Under the pieces are notes generated by a model, which was given only the letters and a program-made list of their open reading frames with translations, did not search any database and was not told the DNA's origin. This document shows positions 22,264-31,580 of a DNA stretch of 52,039 nucleotides, in pieces. The stretch covers positions 1 through 52,039 of the forward strand of contig CANLJX010000006.1 in assembly GCA_947491545.1 (NCBI GenBank), read 5' to 3'. A program made the position numbers and the translations under genes. How positions within the stretch are numbered: the stretch's first letter is position 1; each line of letters opens with the position of its first letter. The stretch comes from Deltaproteobacteria bacterium (GTDB taxonomy: Bacteria; Bdellovibrionota_C; UBA2361; OMII01).

Positions 22264-23049
22264 CTAGGAGCGAACAATTCGCGGGATATCCATCGCTCCC
22301 GGGTAGCTCAGCACATTCCGCTTTCTGTTACGGTAGAACTGGTAGGACGTAGTGAGGCAGTGAAAAGCGTAGGGGATGCCGTTAACGTGGCAGATTTCAT
22401 CGCCATAGTAGGTCGGAATCGGTCGCTCGACGATCCTAAAATTTCGTTCTGCCATCGCCAAGATGATCTGCGTGTCGAAGTGCCAGGTGTTCGTGAACGA
22501 CTCGAATGGGATGCGCTTCAGGGCCTCAACCGAGTACAGCCGGTATCCAGAGTGATACTCCGAGAGCTTCAGTCCGGAGAGGCGGTTCTGCACGGTCGTT
22601 AGAATTCGGTTACCGAGGTACTTGTACATCGGCATCCCACCCCTACGAGCCGCACCTGGGGTAGCCATGCGAGACCCGAAGACCATCTCGGCCTCGCCTT
22701 TCGCCAGCGGTTCGAGCAGCGAGGGCAGCGCTTCCGGCGCGTACTGGCCGTCCCCGTGAATGAGCGCCACGATGTCTAACCCGCGGTCGATTGCGTACTG
22801 GTAGCCGACCTTCTGGTTTCCGCCGTAGCCCTGGTTTTTGTGGTTGCGGTGCACCGTGAGCTTCTGAATATTAAACTCAGACTTGTAGCCCAGTGCCGCG
22901 TAGTAGGAGTTGTCTTGGCTGCAGTCGTCGATAACGAAGATCTCTTCCACCCTCTCGTAGACTTCAGGCGGAATGCGGCTGATGGTCTTGTTGAGGTGGT
23001 TCACCGCGTTGTAGGCGATGATGAATATGCCGATTCGCGGCTCGCTCAT
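22264..23049 (-). CDS. family 2 glycosyltransferase (DPM1-like)
   Basis: GIFIIAYNAVNHL...FVIDDCSQDNS, LIHGDGQYAPEALP. Confidence 0.9.
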   Translation of the reverse strand: MSEPRIGIFIIAYNAVNHLNKTISRIPPEVYERVEEIFVIDDCSQDNSYYAALGYKSEFNIQKLTVHRNHKNQGYGGNQKVGYQYAIDRGLDIVALIHGDGQYAPEALPSLLEPLAKGEAEMVFGSRMATPGAARRGGMPMYKYLGNRILTTVQNRLSGLKLSEYHSGYRLYSVEALKRIPFESFTNTWHFDTQIILAMAERNFRIVERPIPTYYGDEICHVNGIPYAFHCLTTSYQFYRNRKRNVLSYPGAMDIPRIVRS

Positions 23050-24500
23050 GAGACTAACGTTCCTACTAGATCGTACCCTGAAATCTCGGTGATCTCCACC
23101 TGACCGATGTGCCCGGCTTCAACTGTGCCAAGTTGCTCAGCTACGTCGTTGATGAGCACGACCCCATCAACCTCTGGAGCCTGGAACCGCGCCCGGCCTG
23201 ACAGGAGCATGTCTGTCTCCTCGTGTGGCCCCTCCACAAGCACCTCAAGCCGCTTGCCCACATACTCCTGGTTGCGAGCGACCCGCACTTTCTGCTGCGC
23301 GAGCATAACGCGGTCCCGTCGGGCTCGCTTCTCCTTGTCAGGCACCTGCCCTTCCAAGTCGCACGCCGCTGTTCCTGGCTCAGGCGAGTAGGTGAACACG
23401 CCAACACTCTCGAAGTGCCCGTCGGCCACAAAGCTCTCAAGGTCCTTGATATCTTGCTCGGTCTCGCCCGGGAAACCGACGATGAAAGTTGTGCGAAGCT
23501 TTATCTGGGGCGCTTTGCTGCGCACGTACTCCACGAAACGGCGCGAGCCGAAGCGGCCGATCGGGCGCTTCATGGCGCGCAGCACTTCTTCGCTTGAGTG
23601 CTGGAGCGGGACGTCGAGGTAGTCACAGACACTGGGCAGGCCGACGATCGCCGAGAGCAGGTCGTCATCGACGCCAACCGGATACGCGTACAGCAACCGG
23701 ATCCAAGCAGCGGCTTTGGCCTGGTCGAGGCTTCGAAGGAGGTCGACAAGCTTCTCTGATCGGTCAGTGCCGAATGCAGTCAGGTCCTGGGCAACCAGGT
23801 TTATCTCGCGGACTCCCTGCGCTCCGAGAGCCTGTACCTCGCGCACAATCGACTCAATCGAACGGCTGCGCATCGCGCCGCGGATCTGTGGAATGATACA
23901 GAACGCGCACGGCCGGTTACATCCCTCTGAGACCTTGACGTAGGCCATGTGACGCCGAGAGGCCAGGTGGCGTGGCATCGTGTCATCGTACAAAAAGTAC
24001 GGTCGTGAGCCTTCGTGAAGAATGTCGCGTAGAGACTCATCGGCTCCGAGGGCTGCCTGCCCCACACTCAAGAGACCGTCGAGGGCTATAAAAGAATCTA
24101 CCTCCGGCAGTGCCTTGCGAATGTCGCCTTTGTAGCGTTCAACCATACAGCCAGCGACGAGCAGCCTGCGGAGGCTGCCAGACTTTTTAAGTTCCGAGAG
24201 CTCAAGCACACAGTCGACGCTCTCCTTCACCGCGCTTTCAAGGAAGCCACAGGTGTTGACCACCGCCACATCGGCGCGGTTAAGCTCGCTGACGATCTCG
24301 AACCCTGAGTTTCTAAGGACTCCTATCATCACCTCGGAGTCGACTTGGTTCTTGGCGCACCCCAGGGTAACGACGGCAGCACGACCAGCGAACGACACCT
24401 TGCCATCAAGGGGGCGAGGCTCGTTGATGTTTACGGCGACCGAGGAACAGCTCGGGCTCTGGCTGCCCTCGATGGGCAGGATGGAAAGGGCTGACTTCAT
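23046..24500 (-). CDS. rimO: ribosomal protein S12 methylthiotransferase RimO
   Basis: VTLGCAKNQVDSEVM, radical SAM CNRPCAFCIIPQIRG, TFIVGFPGETEQD, C-terminal TRAM-like region. Confidence 0.93.
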   Translation of the reverse strand: MKSALSILPIEGSQSPSCSSVAVNINEPRPLDGKVSFAGRAAVVTLGCAKNQVDSEVMIGVLRNSGFEIVSELNRADVAVVNTCGFLESAVKESVDCVLELSELKKSGSLRRLLVAGCMVERYKGDIRKALPEVDSFIALDGLLSVGQAALGADESLRDILHEGSRPYFLYDDTMPRHLASRRHMAYVKVSEGCNRPCAFCIIPQIRGAMRSRSIESIVREVQALGAQGVREINLVAQDLTAFGTDRSEKLVDLLRSLDQAKAAAWIRLLYAYPVGVDDDLLSAIVGLPSVCDYLDVPLQHSSEEVLRAMKRPIGRFGSRRFVEYVRSKAPQIKLRTTFIVGFPGETEQDIKDLESFVADGHFESVGVFTYSPEPGTAACDLEGQVPDKEKRARRDRVMLAQQKVRVARNQEYVGKRLEVLVEGPHEETDMLLSGRARFQAPEVDGVVLINDVAEQLGTVEAGHIGQVEITEISGYDLVGTLVS

Positions 24501-24523
24501 ACTTCAGGTGAAACGTGACGGGC

Positions 24524-25258
24524 CTACTGCAGGCGCCTATCCATTACATCTACACCTTTTGGGAGGTCTAAAACAAATCGGCGCTCCTCTACCTGAGTGG
24601 TGCCAACCTTCAGATTTTCAAAGACAATCGCCGTCACATTACCACCTAAGGAGGTGATTTTAGCCCCTTTTGGGAGCTTTTGTCCCTCGTCCACCAGTAG
24701 CTGAAAACCCTCAAGCTCCTGGGTTTTATCGGTAGAAGCCCGAGACTTTTGGGGTACCAGATTTAAAACTACCCCCTCCGGGGTGCGGCAGGCGCCCCTC
24801 AGCTCGAAATCCCGGGCTAGGTCGCCAATACCCATCATAAAGGACACCGGCAGATTTGAGAGCAACACGTTTCCAATGTCGTCGATCATCACTTGGCGTT
24901 TATCGACCTGGTACAGCCATAGTTCGCGCTCGCGGATAACAACTTCCTGCTCCCGCGGCAACCGATACGTCCATCGCATCCGGCCCGGCTTCGCGAACAC
25001 CATTTCGCCTGAGCTGGCCTCACCCTCATCGAGCGCTGCCACATACGACTCTTGGCGAAAGGTACCCGACATCGAATCCAACCCGGCGTAACGCACTTGA
25101 ACCTTCTGCAGCAGCCCCTTTCCCTCAGCCACCGACAGCATGCGACCGCCGGGACAGGTAAACACGCTCATCTGCGCCTCCGCTTCCTCAGGCAAGAGAG
25201 GCAGCACGGTAGCTAGAGCAGTGATGGCGATAAGCGGGGCAGCGAGGCGCGATAGCAT
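24524..25258 (-). CDS. lolA: outer-membrane lipoprotein carrier LolA-like
   Basis: Signal peptide; DSMSGTFRQESYVA...FAKPGRMRWTYRLP. Confidence 0.88.
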   Translation of the reverse strand: MLSRLAAPLIAITALATVLPLLPEEAEAQMSVFTCPGGRMLSVAEGKGLLQKVQVRYAGLDSMSGTFRQESYVAALDEGEASSGEMVFAKPGRMRWTYRLPREQEVVIRERELWLYQVDKRQVMIDDIGNVLLSNLPVSFMMGIGDLARDFELRGACRTPEGVVLNLVPQKSRASTDKTQELEGFQLLVDEGQKLPKGAKITSLGGNVTAIVFENLKVGTTQVEERRFVLDLPKGVDVMDRRLQ

Positions 25259-25338
25259 GTAGGGCTCCTAATGTGAGAGCTGAAGAGAACAAGGATGGAG
25301 TGTAGCACGTGCGGCGCTAGGCGCCAGATCAGCCGGAG

Positions 25339-26433
25339 TTACCGCCTTGAAGCCGAGTCGGAAGAACGAATCTGGCCAAGCAGGTGGTCGATCCTGGAGT
25401 TTACCACCCTGGTAAGATCAGGCCGACGGATGCGCGCGTGGTGGTAGAGACTCAAAGCTAGCTGCGGATCTGCGCTCTCAACAAGCTCCGCCAGGAGCAC
25501 TATCGAAAGCCACTCACGCTTGCCTCCCATCGGGATCGCCTGCTCAAGAAGCGCACGCGCAGTCGCCGGATCATTATCGTGCAGCGCGGCGATGGCGCGA
25601 ACCAAACGCGGCAGAGGATTAGATGGGTTTCGCTCGAAGAGCGCTGCAAACTTAGCCTGCCACTGGGCTGGCATCTCACGCAAACGACGCGCAGCCTCAA
25701 GCACCTCTTCGACAGCGTAGAGGTCCGGGTTGGCAACCATCACCAGGTGCAAGTTGTGTGACCAGTTGCCGTATACGAAGGAGTGGTACAGCCCACTCTC
25801 GGTCTGGCGGTAGCGGAAGTAGGGCTTATCAAGACGATGAACGACTGGCCCTTCAAGGCTCGCGCGCATGAAGAAGCTCCAGTCCTCGTTAAAGGGCAGA
25901 GCCTCGTTGAACCCGCCCGCTGCGCGCCACAGCTCTCGATCGAGCATCGAGAACGACGCGAGGCAGTTGCCGTAACGAATACCGAAGGGATCGAACGGCG
26001 GAGGTTGCCAGTGCGTCTCCTGGACCCCGAACACATCTACGTCGCTGTAGACGATGCGAGCGCCAGTCGCTCGCATCGCCTTGATCGCCTCGGTGATAAA
26101 ACCCGGCAGCATGATGTCATCTGGATCTTGCAAGACAAGCACCGGACTCGCTGCCTTCTCTATCAGGAAGTTCCTTCCAAATGAGACTCCGCGGTTTTCG
26201 CCGCTGAAGAAGTGAATCTCTGCATCTGGATTCTCGTCGATAATAGATTGCACGACATCTCTCGACGCATCAGTGCTGCCGTCATCGCGAATCAGAATCT
26301 CAAGGTTTGCATACCCCTGGTTCAAAACGCTCTCGATCCCCTCACGCACGAAAGACGCCTTGTTGTAGAGCGGCATAATCACGCTCACCTTGGGCGTTGC
26401 CGATCCGAGCTCCTGCGCGAGGGTGTTGTTCAT
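25339..26433 (-). CDS. family 2 glycosyltransferase
   Basis: VSVIMPLYNKASFVREGIESVLNQGYANLEILIRDDGSTD. Confidence 0.92.
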   Translation of the reverse strand: MNNTLAQELGSATPKVSVIMPLYNKASFVREGIESVLNQGYANLEILIRDDGSTDASRDVVQSIIDENPDAEIHFFSGENRGVSFGRNFLIEKAASPVLVLQDPDDIMLPGFITEAIKAMRATGARIVYSDVDVFGVQETHWQPPPFDPFGIRYGNCLASFSMLDRELWRAAGGFNEALPFNEDWSFFMRASLEGPVVHRLDKPYFRYRQTESGLYHSFVYGNWSHNLHLVMVANPDLYAVEEVLEAARRLREMPAQWQAKFAALFERNPSNPLPRLVRAIAALHDNDPATARALLEQAIPMGGKREWLSIVLLAELVESADPQLALSLYHHARIRRPDLTRVVNSRIDHLLGQIRSSDSASRR

Positions 26434-26588
26434 GAGATGTCTCTATCTAGGCCGGGTCGATCTTTTAGATGGCCACCGCTCGTTGAGGGCTTCTAGAAAT
26501 GTGCCCAGATCTCATCACGTTAGCCGCGCCGCGAAGCTCTAAGAGCCGGAAACTTTGGCCCAAGTCCAGTCATCCTAATACGTTAACT

Positions 26589-27683
26589 ATGAACGCAAGC
26601 ACCGCCCAGCACAGCCCCCTGTACCTGCTGGTCCATAGCGACCACCCGCTCGACCCGCTTGGCCCAAACAGCGGCGCTGAGATGGCGACCCTTAACCAGG
26701 CGCGGGCCCTCGCGCAGTCAGGCAAAAAAGTTTGCGTGGCCGCGCGCCTGAAGCAGCCCATTCAGGCCGATCGGGGCGTGCACTTTATCGACCTCGGCGC
26801 CACGTATGAAATCGAGCGCGCCATTGACTGGGCCGATGCTCAAGGTCCGTACGTCCTTCTAGCAGCCGGGAAAGCTTTCGCCTTGCTTCTCTCTCGACGT
26901 AGCGCACAGTGCATTAAGCGCGTGCTGATTACTCACGACCGAAGCGCGGGAGACTGTGGCCTTCGTCCGGAGCTGCTTGAACACGTGTGTGATCACATCC
27001 TGTGCGTATCACATGCTCAACGGGAGAAGCTCGCTGCCGAGGGCGCGCCCCTCCACCGCATGCACGTCATCCACAACGGCGTCGACTTCGGGATCTTCGA
27101 GGCGCGCCCGCCCGAGCGCCACAACCCGCGAAAACTGGTGTTTTCCGGGGCTCTTGTGCCAGACAAAGGGCTGCACCTGCTGCTTGGAGCGTTCGTCGAG
27201 CTGAAGCAAAAATTTCCTGAACTGCAGCTAGACATCTTTGGCAGCTCCTCCCTGTGGTCGCGCGAGGAGTACCTCAACGTTGAGCAGATACAACGCGCAG
27301 TGCCGGGCATTACATTCCACGGAAAAGCCAGCCAACAGCAGATTGCTGGGACGCTAGGGGAAGCCGGCATCTGTGTTGTACCCTCGATCTGGTTTGATCC
27401 GTACCCGCTCACGTCTCTTGAGGCTCAGGCGTGCGGCACCCCTGTTGTGGCATTCCGCGTCGGCGGACTCCCTGAAGGGATCGCGCACAACAGCACAGGC
27501 TGCGTTGTCGATGAAGTTTCGCAGGAAGCGCTGACAGCAACCCTCGAAGGGCTCCTCTCTGACCAACAGCGCCTAGCCCTCATGTCAGAGGCTGCTGCCT
27601 CGTGGTCCAAGCAACGCTTCCAGTGGAGGGACGTAGCGCACAAGATCACAGCCCTGTGTGAGCCACCGGAGCCCCTTCGGTAG
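26589..27683 (+). CDS. GT4-family glycosyltransferase
   Basis: VIHNGVDFGIF, FSGALVPDKGLHLLLGAF, PSIWFDPYPLTSLEAQACGTPVVAF. Confidence 0.92.
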   Translation: MNASTAQHSPLYLLVHSDHPLDPLGPNSGAEMATLNQARALAQSGKKVCVAARLKQPIQADRGVHFIDLGATYEIERAIDWADAQGPYVLLAAGKAFALLLSRRSAQCIKRVLITHDRSAGDCGLRPELLEHVCDHILCVSHAQREKLAAEGAPLHRMHVIHNGVDFGIFEARPPERHNPRKLVFSGALVPDKGLHLLLGAFVELKQKFPELQLDIFGSSSLWSREEYLNVEQIQRAVPGITFHGKASQQQIAGTLGEAGICVVPSIWFDPYPLTSLEAQACGTPVVAFRVGGLPEGIAHNSTGCVVDEVSQEALTATLEGLLSDQQRLALMSEAAASWSKQRFQWRDVAHKITALCEPPEPLR

Positions 27684-27897
27684 CGCAATCCACAACTCTT
27701 CTAGTCGAACGCCACTCCGCTAACAGGCCACAAAATTGGCTCTTTTGAGCTAACTAGCGGCTACTTTGAGTAGCGATGGCAAGAGGCGTACAGTTGAGAA
27801 TGATGGGTTATCACGTGTGGATACCCGTTGCTCTTCTCCGAGGAAGGACCTTTGCGTTGAAGGTTCTAGAAAGTTCTTTTTTGGAGGGTTTGGAGCC

Positions 27898-28152
27898 ATG
27901 AAAAAGTTAGAAGAGATGGAGAAACGGGTCGAGAACGGGCTGAAGAGCCTGATCCGGGTTTTTTTCTGGCCACTCGGAGGATTGCTAATCCTGCATACGG
28001 CTGGGCTCTGGTATCTCTGGTGTATCGTTCCGATAACCGGAGATATTGAAAACCAACAAAATCTTTTCCAGCGTCTGATGGTCAACCTAGGGTGGCTATC
28101 CTGCTTCATACTGCTGGGCATCAGCACGGGAGTAGACAGGAAACCCAACTAA
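27898..28152 (+). CDS. small membrane protein, 84 aa
   Basis: MKKLEEMEKRVENGLKSLIRVFFWPLGGLLILHTAGLWYLW; GGAGG upstream; two hydrophobic helices. Confidence 0.6.
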   Translation: MKKLEEMEKRVENGLKSLIRVFFWPLGGLLILHTAGLWYLWCIVPITGDIENQQNLFQRLMVNLGWLSCFILLGISTGVDRKPN

Positions 28153-28378
28153 AAGGTCGAGAAAGCGTGAAAACCTGACTCTCCGGAAGCAACCTTAAAA
28201 TGTTTCTTTCGCGGGGTCCTGCCTCGAAGAAGAGCCTCTCTGCACACGAACCGAATAAATATCCTTCACGGCAGCGGCACCGTTTCATCGTCGGCCACCG
28301 GAAAGAAAGATGGTCACGGACACAAGCAGTGCTCCTCAGAAAATAGCGAACGGGAATAGTGATTGGGGGATAAATAAA

Positions 28379-28454
28379 TGGAGCGGGCGACGGGGCTCGA
28401 ACCCGCGGCATCTTGCTTGGGAAGCAAGTACTCTACCAACTGAGTTACACCCGC
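28379..28454 (-). tRNA. tRNA-Gly(CCC), encoded CCA
   Basis: Minus GCGGGTGTAACTCAGTTGGTAGAGTACTTGCTTCCCAAGCAAGATGCCGCGGGTTCGAGCCCCGTCGCCCGCTCCA folds as a cloverleaf; anticodon loop TTCCCAA. Confidence 0.95.
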
Positions 28455-28530
28455 TGAAGGAACTATTACAATCTCCAGCCCAGTTCGCCCATGCTGCTGC
28501 TCAGGCTACGTAGCGGCCGGCGAGGCAAGC

Positions 28531-28700
28531 ACCGAATCTTGGCAGAGCCAAGTTCGGCTATGAACTTCTCCGGGATGCAGGGGCAAAGTCCCTGCCCGTC
28601 ACCCGAATCTTGGCAGAGCCAAGTTCGGCTATGAACTTCTCCGGGGTGCAGGGGCAAAGTCCCTGCCCGTCACCCGAATCTTGGCAGAGCCAAGTTCGGG
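28531..28700. repeat. 71-bp tandem repeat, about 2.4 copies, two hairpins per unit
   Basis: CCGAATCTTGGCAGAGCCAAGTTCGG...GCAGGGGCAAAGTCCCTGCCCGTCA repeated at 71-bp period (28534, 28605, 28676). Confidence 0.93.
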
Positions 28701-28711
28701 TAGGAAAAATA

Positions 28712-28788
28712 TGGAGCGGGTGAAGAGATTCGAACTCTCGACCTCTTCCTTGGCAAGGAAGCGCTCTAGCCAACTGAGCTACACCCGC
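28712..28788 (-). tRNA. tRNA-Gly(GCC), encoded CCA
   Basis: Minus GCGGGTGTAGCTCAGTTGGCTAGAGCGCTTCCTTGCCAAGGAAGAGGTCGAGAGTTCGAATCTCTTCACCCGCTCCA; anticodon loop TTGCCAA. Confidence 0.95.
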
Positions 28789-28942
28789 AAACAGGACCAG
28801 AGGGAGTACTTCAGACCGGATAAAAAGTCAAATACCTGGGCTGAGGGTATTTGTGGCAGGAGCTTCATCAGTGTTGTAGAGACCGTATCCTTTTAGTTAG
28901 AATCCCCAGACATTTATCCACGGTAAGTGAGGAGAGGTTAGC

Positions 28943-29449
28943 ATGAGCGATTCATGGGATGAGCGGCGTCGAGCCCAGGAAGAAGGATACTTTGAGAACC
29001 TGAATAAGCAGGCTATGGCCCGCCTCGCCCTCAAGCGCACGCAGCCCGCCCGGCTAAGCCCCAACACCGGCAAGCCCATGGAGCAGATCACGATCATGGG
29101 CACGGTAGTTGACCGCTGCGTTGACTCAGGCGGCATCTGGCTCGACAACGGCGAGCTAGAGCAGATCATCTCGGCGGCGAAAGACAGCAAGGCTTCACTC
29201 GGAGACTTCGTTGGCACCCTCCCCACTCTCAAGCCAGGCTCAAGTGCGGTCACTGAGGGGCTCAAGAGCCCCGTGTCGGGCGAGCCGATGCGCCAGGAGA
29301 AGGTTCTTGGGATTACGGTAGACCGCTGCCCGACCTCACACGGAATCTGGCTCGACGCACGCGAACTTGAGCGCCTGGTGAAGTCCTCACACCAGTCACT
29401 CTCAAGCTCGATTGCTGAGTTCTTCTCGATGGTGCTCGGCAAGAAGTAG
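28943..29449 (+). CDS. duplicated zf-TFIIB-like domain protein with degenerate zinc ligands
   Basis: Two repeats SPNTGKPM...VDRCVDSGGIWLDNGELEQI and SPVSGEPM...VDRCPTSHGIWLDARELERL. Confidence 0.75.
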   Translation: MSDSWDERRRAQEEGYFENLNKQAMARLALKRTQPARLSPNTGKPMEQITIMGTVVDRCVDSGGIWLDNGELEQIISAAKDSKASLGDFVGTLPTLKPGSSAVTEGLKSPVSGEPMRQEKVLGITVDRCPTSHGIWLDARELERLVKSSHQSLSSSIAEFFSMVLGKK

Positions 29450-29464
29450 CCGCTTCTGCGCCGG

Positions 29465-30445
29465 CTATCCTCGAACCTGCAAGATAACTTTTCCGACGTG
29501 ATTGCTGCCCTCAAGGCGGTCGTGGGCTTTATGGGCCTCTGCCAGTGCATACCGAGCGTCGATCACAACCTGCACCTCGCCGCTCGCGAGCAGGGGCAGA
29601 ACCTCGCGCGAGAATCGCTCGACAATTTCGCGTTTCTCTTCGCTGCTTCGGCTCCGCAGCACTGAGCCGATGACCCTCGCCCGCTTCCTCATGAGCGTTG
29701 GGATGTGAAGAACCCCCTCGGCTCCGCCAACAGAGGCTATCAATACGATCCGCCCGAGTGGCGCGAGGAGCTCAAGGTTCCGCGCCAAGTAGCCGCCGCC
29801 GACGCAATCCAGGATGAGATCCACTCCTGCTTTGCTCCATTCTCGACAGGCAGCAACGAAATCCTCCGAGCGGTAGTTGACTGCCAACTCCGCTCCAAGT
29901 TCAAGACACCGGCGCGCCTTCTCGTCGTTGCCGACGGTGCAGGCCACTCGTGCGCCCCAGGCTCGCGCGATCTGTATCGCCGCGGTGCCTACCCCGCTTG
30001 AGCCGCCGTGGACGAGAACCTGCTCGCCGCTCCTCATCTCACCTTCGATGCACAGGTTGAGAAACGCCGTGATAAACGCTTCCGGAATTCCCGCCGCTGT
30101 CTCAAGCGGGATCTTCTCGGGTACCCTCATGGTGTGAGCCGCTGACACCGCGACCCGCTCCGCGTATCCGCCACCACTGAGAAGAGCACACACCCGGTCG
30201 CCTATCGCGAAGCCCTCGGTGCCGGGACCGAGAGAGTCGACAATGCCTGAAACCTCGAGCCCAAGTATCGTTGATGCGCCCGGTGGCGGTGGGTATTTTC
30301 CTGCTCGTTGCAGAAGGTCGGCACGATTGACTCCGGCAGCGACTACATCGATCAAGACCTCGCCAGGGCCGGCGACAGGATCGGGCACTTCGCGGGCTAC
30401 GAGAGCTTTACTGGGGGATTGTTCGTCAACGAAGATTGCTTTCAT
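29465..30445 (-). CDS. NAD(P)H quinone oxidoreductase (zinc-free MDR, PIG3/QOR-like)
   Basis: AAGVNRADLLQRAGKYPPPPG, VLVHGGSSGVGTAAIQIARAWGARV. Confidence 0.92.
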   Translation of the reverse strand: MKAIFVDEQSPSKALVAREVPDPVAGPGEVLIDVVAAGVNRADLLQRAGKYPPPPGASTILGLEVSGIVDSLGPGTEGFAIGDRVCALLSGGGYAERVAVSAAHTMRVPEKIPLETAAGIPEAFITAFLNLCIEGEMRSGEQVLVHGGSSGVGTAAIQIARAWGARVACTVGNDEKARRCLELGAELAVNYRSEDFVAACREWSKAGVDLILDCVGGGYLARNLELLAPLGRIVLIASVGGAEGVLHIPTLMRKRARVIGSVLRSRSSEEKREIVERFSREVLPLLASGEVQVVIDARYALAEAHKAHDRLEGSNHVGKVILQVRG

Positions 30446-31412
30446 GCAGAGAGTCTAGGGCAAGTCTTATGGGGCCGGTGTCTCCCTCGGCATCTTGAAT
30501 CCACGCTGGCCGCAGGGCAAGCGGTAGTTGTATCCAGATCTGTCGCTGCAGGAATGGATGAAAGAACCCAAGAGCGTACGAGACGAGACGAAGCTCAGGA
30601 GCCTCCTCTCCGCCGTACAGGGGATCTCCAACTATCGGCCACCCCTCAGAGGCGCAGTGAACCCGTATCTGGTGGGTCCGGCCGGTGAGAGGCTCAGCCT
30701 GAAGCAATGTTCGGCCTGGGGACTGAAGCGCTCTCAGGTGGGTAATGCGCGTCCATGCATCTTCGCCCCCTGACGCAACGACTCGACGCAGGACGGGGTG
30801 CCTTTCATCACGGCCTAAGGGGCTTGTGACGCTGGTCTCTCCTGTCCTCGGCTCGCCCGAAACTTCACACAGATACAGCTTGCGAACTAATCGGCGCTCC
30901 TGAGCCTTCTGGCACCACCGATTGCCGCGCGCTGAGCGGGAGAAGATCAGCAAGCCCGCAACGGCTGTGTCGAGGCGCGACGGCGTGTGGACAGGAGCCG
31001 CATAGTGCTGCTCAAGGTAGCGCTGCGAGTAGAACTGCTGCTGGTCGCGTGGTGCGGTTGTTGGAAGCCCGGCCGGCTTAAAGGCAACACCGATGTCCGA
31101 ATGGTCGAGCAGAATCCATGAGGGAGAGAACCGCGGATAAAAATCAGCTGCTCGCTGCGGATCAAACTTCGGCTCGTAGTACTCCAGCCTGCACGGCGGA
31201 GAGACAGCAGAGTCAAACGAAACCGGCCGACCACCCACGTACACACCTCCCAGCGCAAACCGTTGTGGCCAAGAAGCGCCATCAATGTGAGGCAGCCGTT
31301 TTGCAAGCTCCTCACCGTATGTCTCAGCACAACCGTCTTCAGCACACAGCTCCCAACGCCAGTAGCGGCTAAAGAAGCTCTCCTGGATCCGTTGTGGGTC
31401 AAATTCGGTCAT
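30426..31412 (-). CDS. RluA-family pseudouridine synthase
   Basis: SRLDTAVAGLLIFSR, LYLCEVSGEP, QAEPLTGRTHQIRVHCASEGWPIVGDPLYGG. Confidence 0.92.
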   Translation of the reverse strand: MTEFDPQRIQESFFSRYWRWELCAEDGCAETYGEELAKRLPHIDGASWPQRFALGGVYVGGRPVSFDSAVSPPCRLEYYEPKFDPQRAADFYPRFSPSWILLDHSDIGVAFKPAGLPTTAPRDQQQFYSQRYLEQHYAAPVHTPSRLDTAVAGLLIFSRSARGNRWCQKAQERRLVRKLYLCEVSGEPRTGETSVTSPLGRDERHPVLRRVVASGGEDAWTRITHLRALQSPGRTLLQAEPLTGRTHQIRVHCASEGWPIVGDPLYGGEEAPELRLVSYALGFFHPFLQRQIWIQLPLALRPAWIQDAEGDTGPIRLALDSLHESNLR

Positions 31413-31580
31413 AGTCGGGTAGAGCAGCACTGCGGCACTTACGATACTACTGCCGGACTCCTTCTACACTACTTTCGGCTAGCTAGTCTCGTGCAATGAA
31501 AGAGCGAGAGTGTTTCCCTGGAACTCTTGCAGGCGTGTCCTTCACAGATGGAGGCTGAGCCGCCGTGCTGTTTCCGAGGA

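Noticed and set aside
28310-28513. Plus ORF containing GRRGSNPRHLAWEASTLPTELHP
   Set aside because: A well-known artefact of translating the antisense of a tRNA gene
28531-28700. CRISPR array
   Set aside because: Contiguous tandem repeat without unique spacers and no cas genes nearby
28466-28773. Minus ORFs with repeated TWLCQDSGDGQGLCPC peptides
   Set aside because: They arise from the 71-bp repeat in shifting frames; no ribosome-binding site or domain
28681-28896. Plus ORF containing ERVKRFELSTSSLARKRSSQLSYTR
   Set aside because: Antisense translation of tRNA-Gly(GCC)
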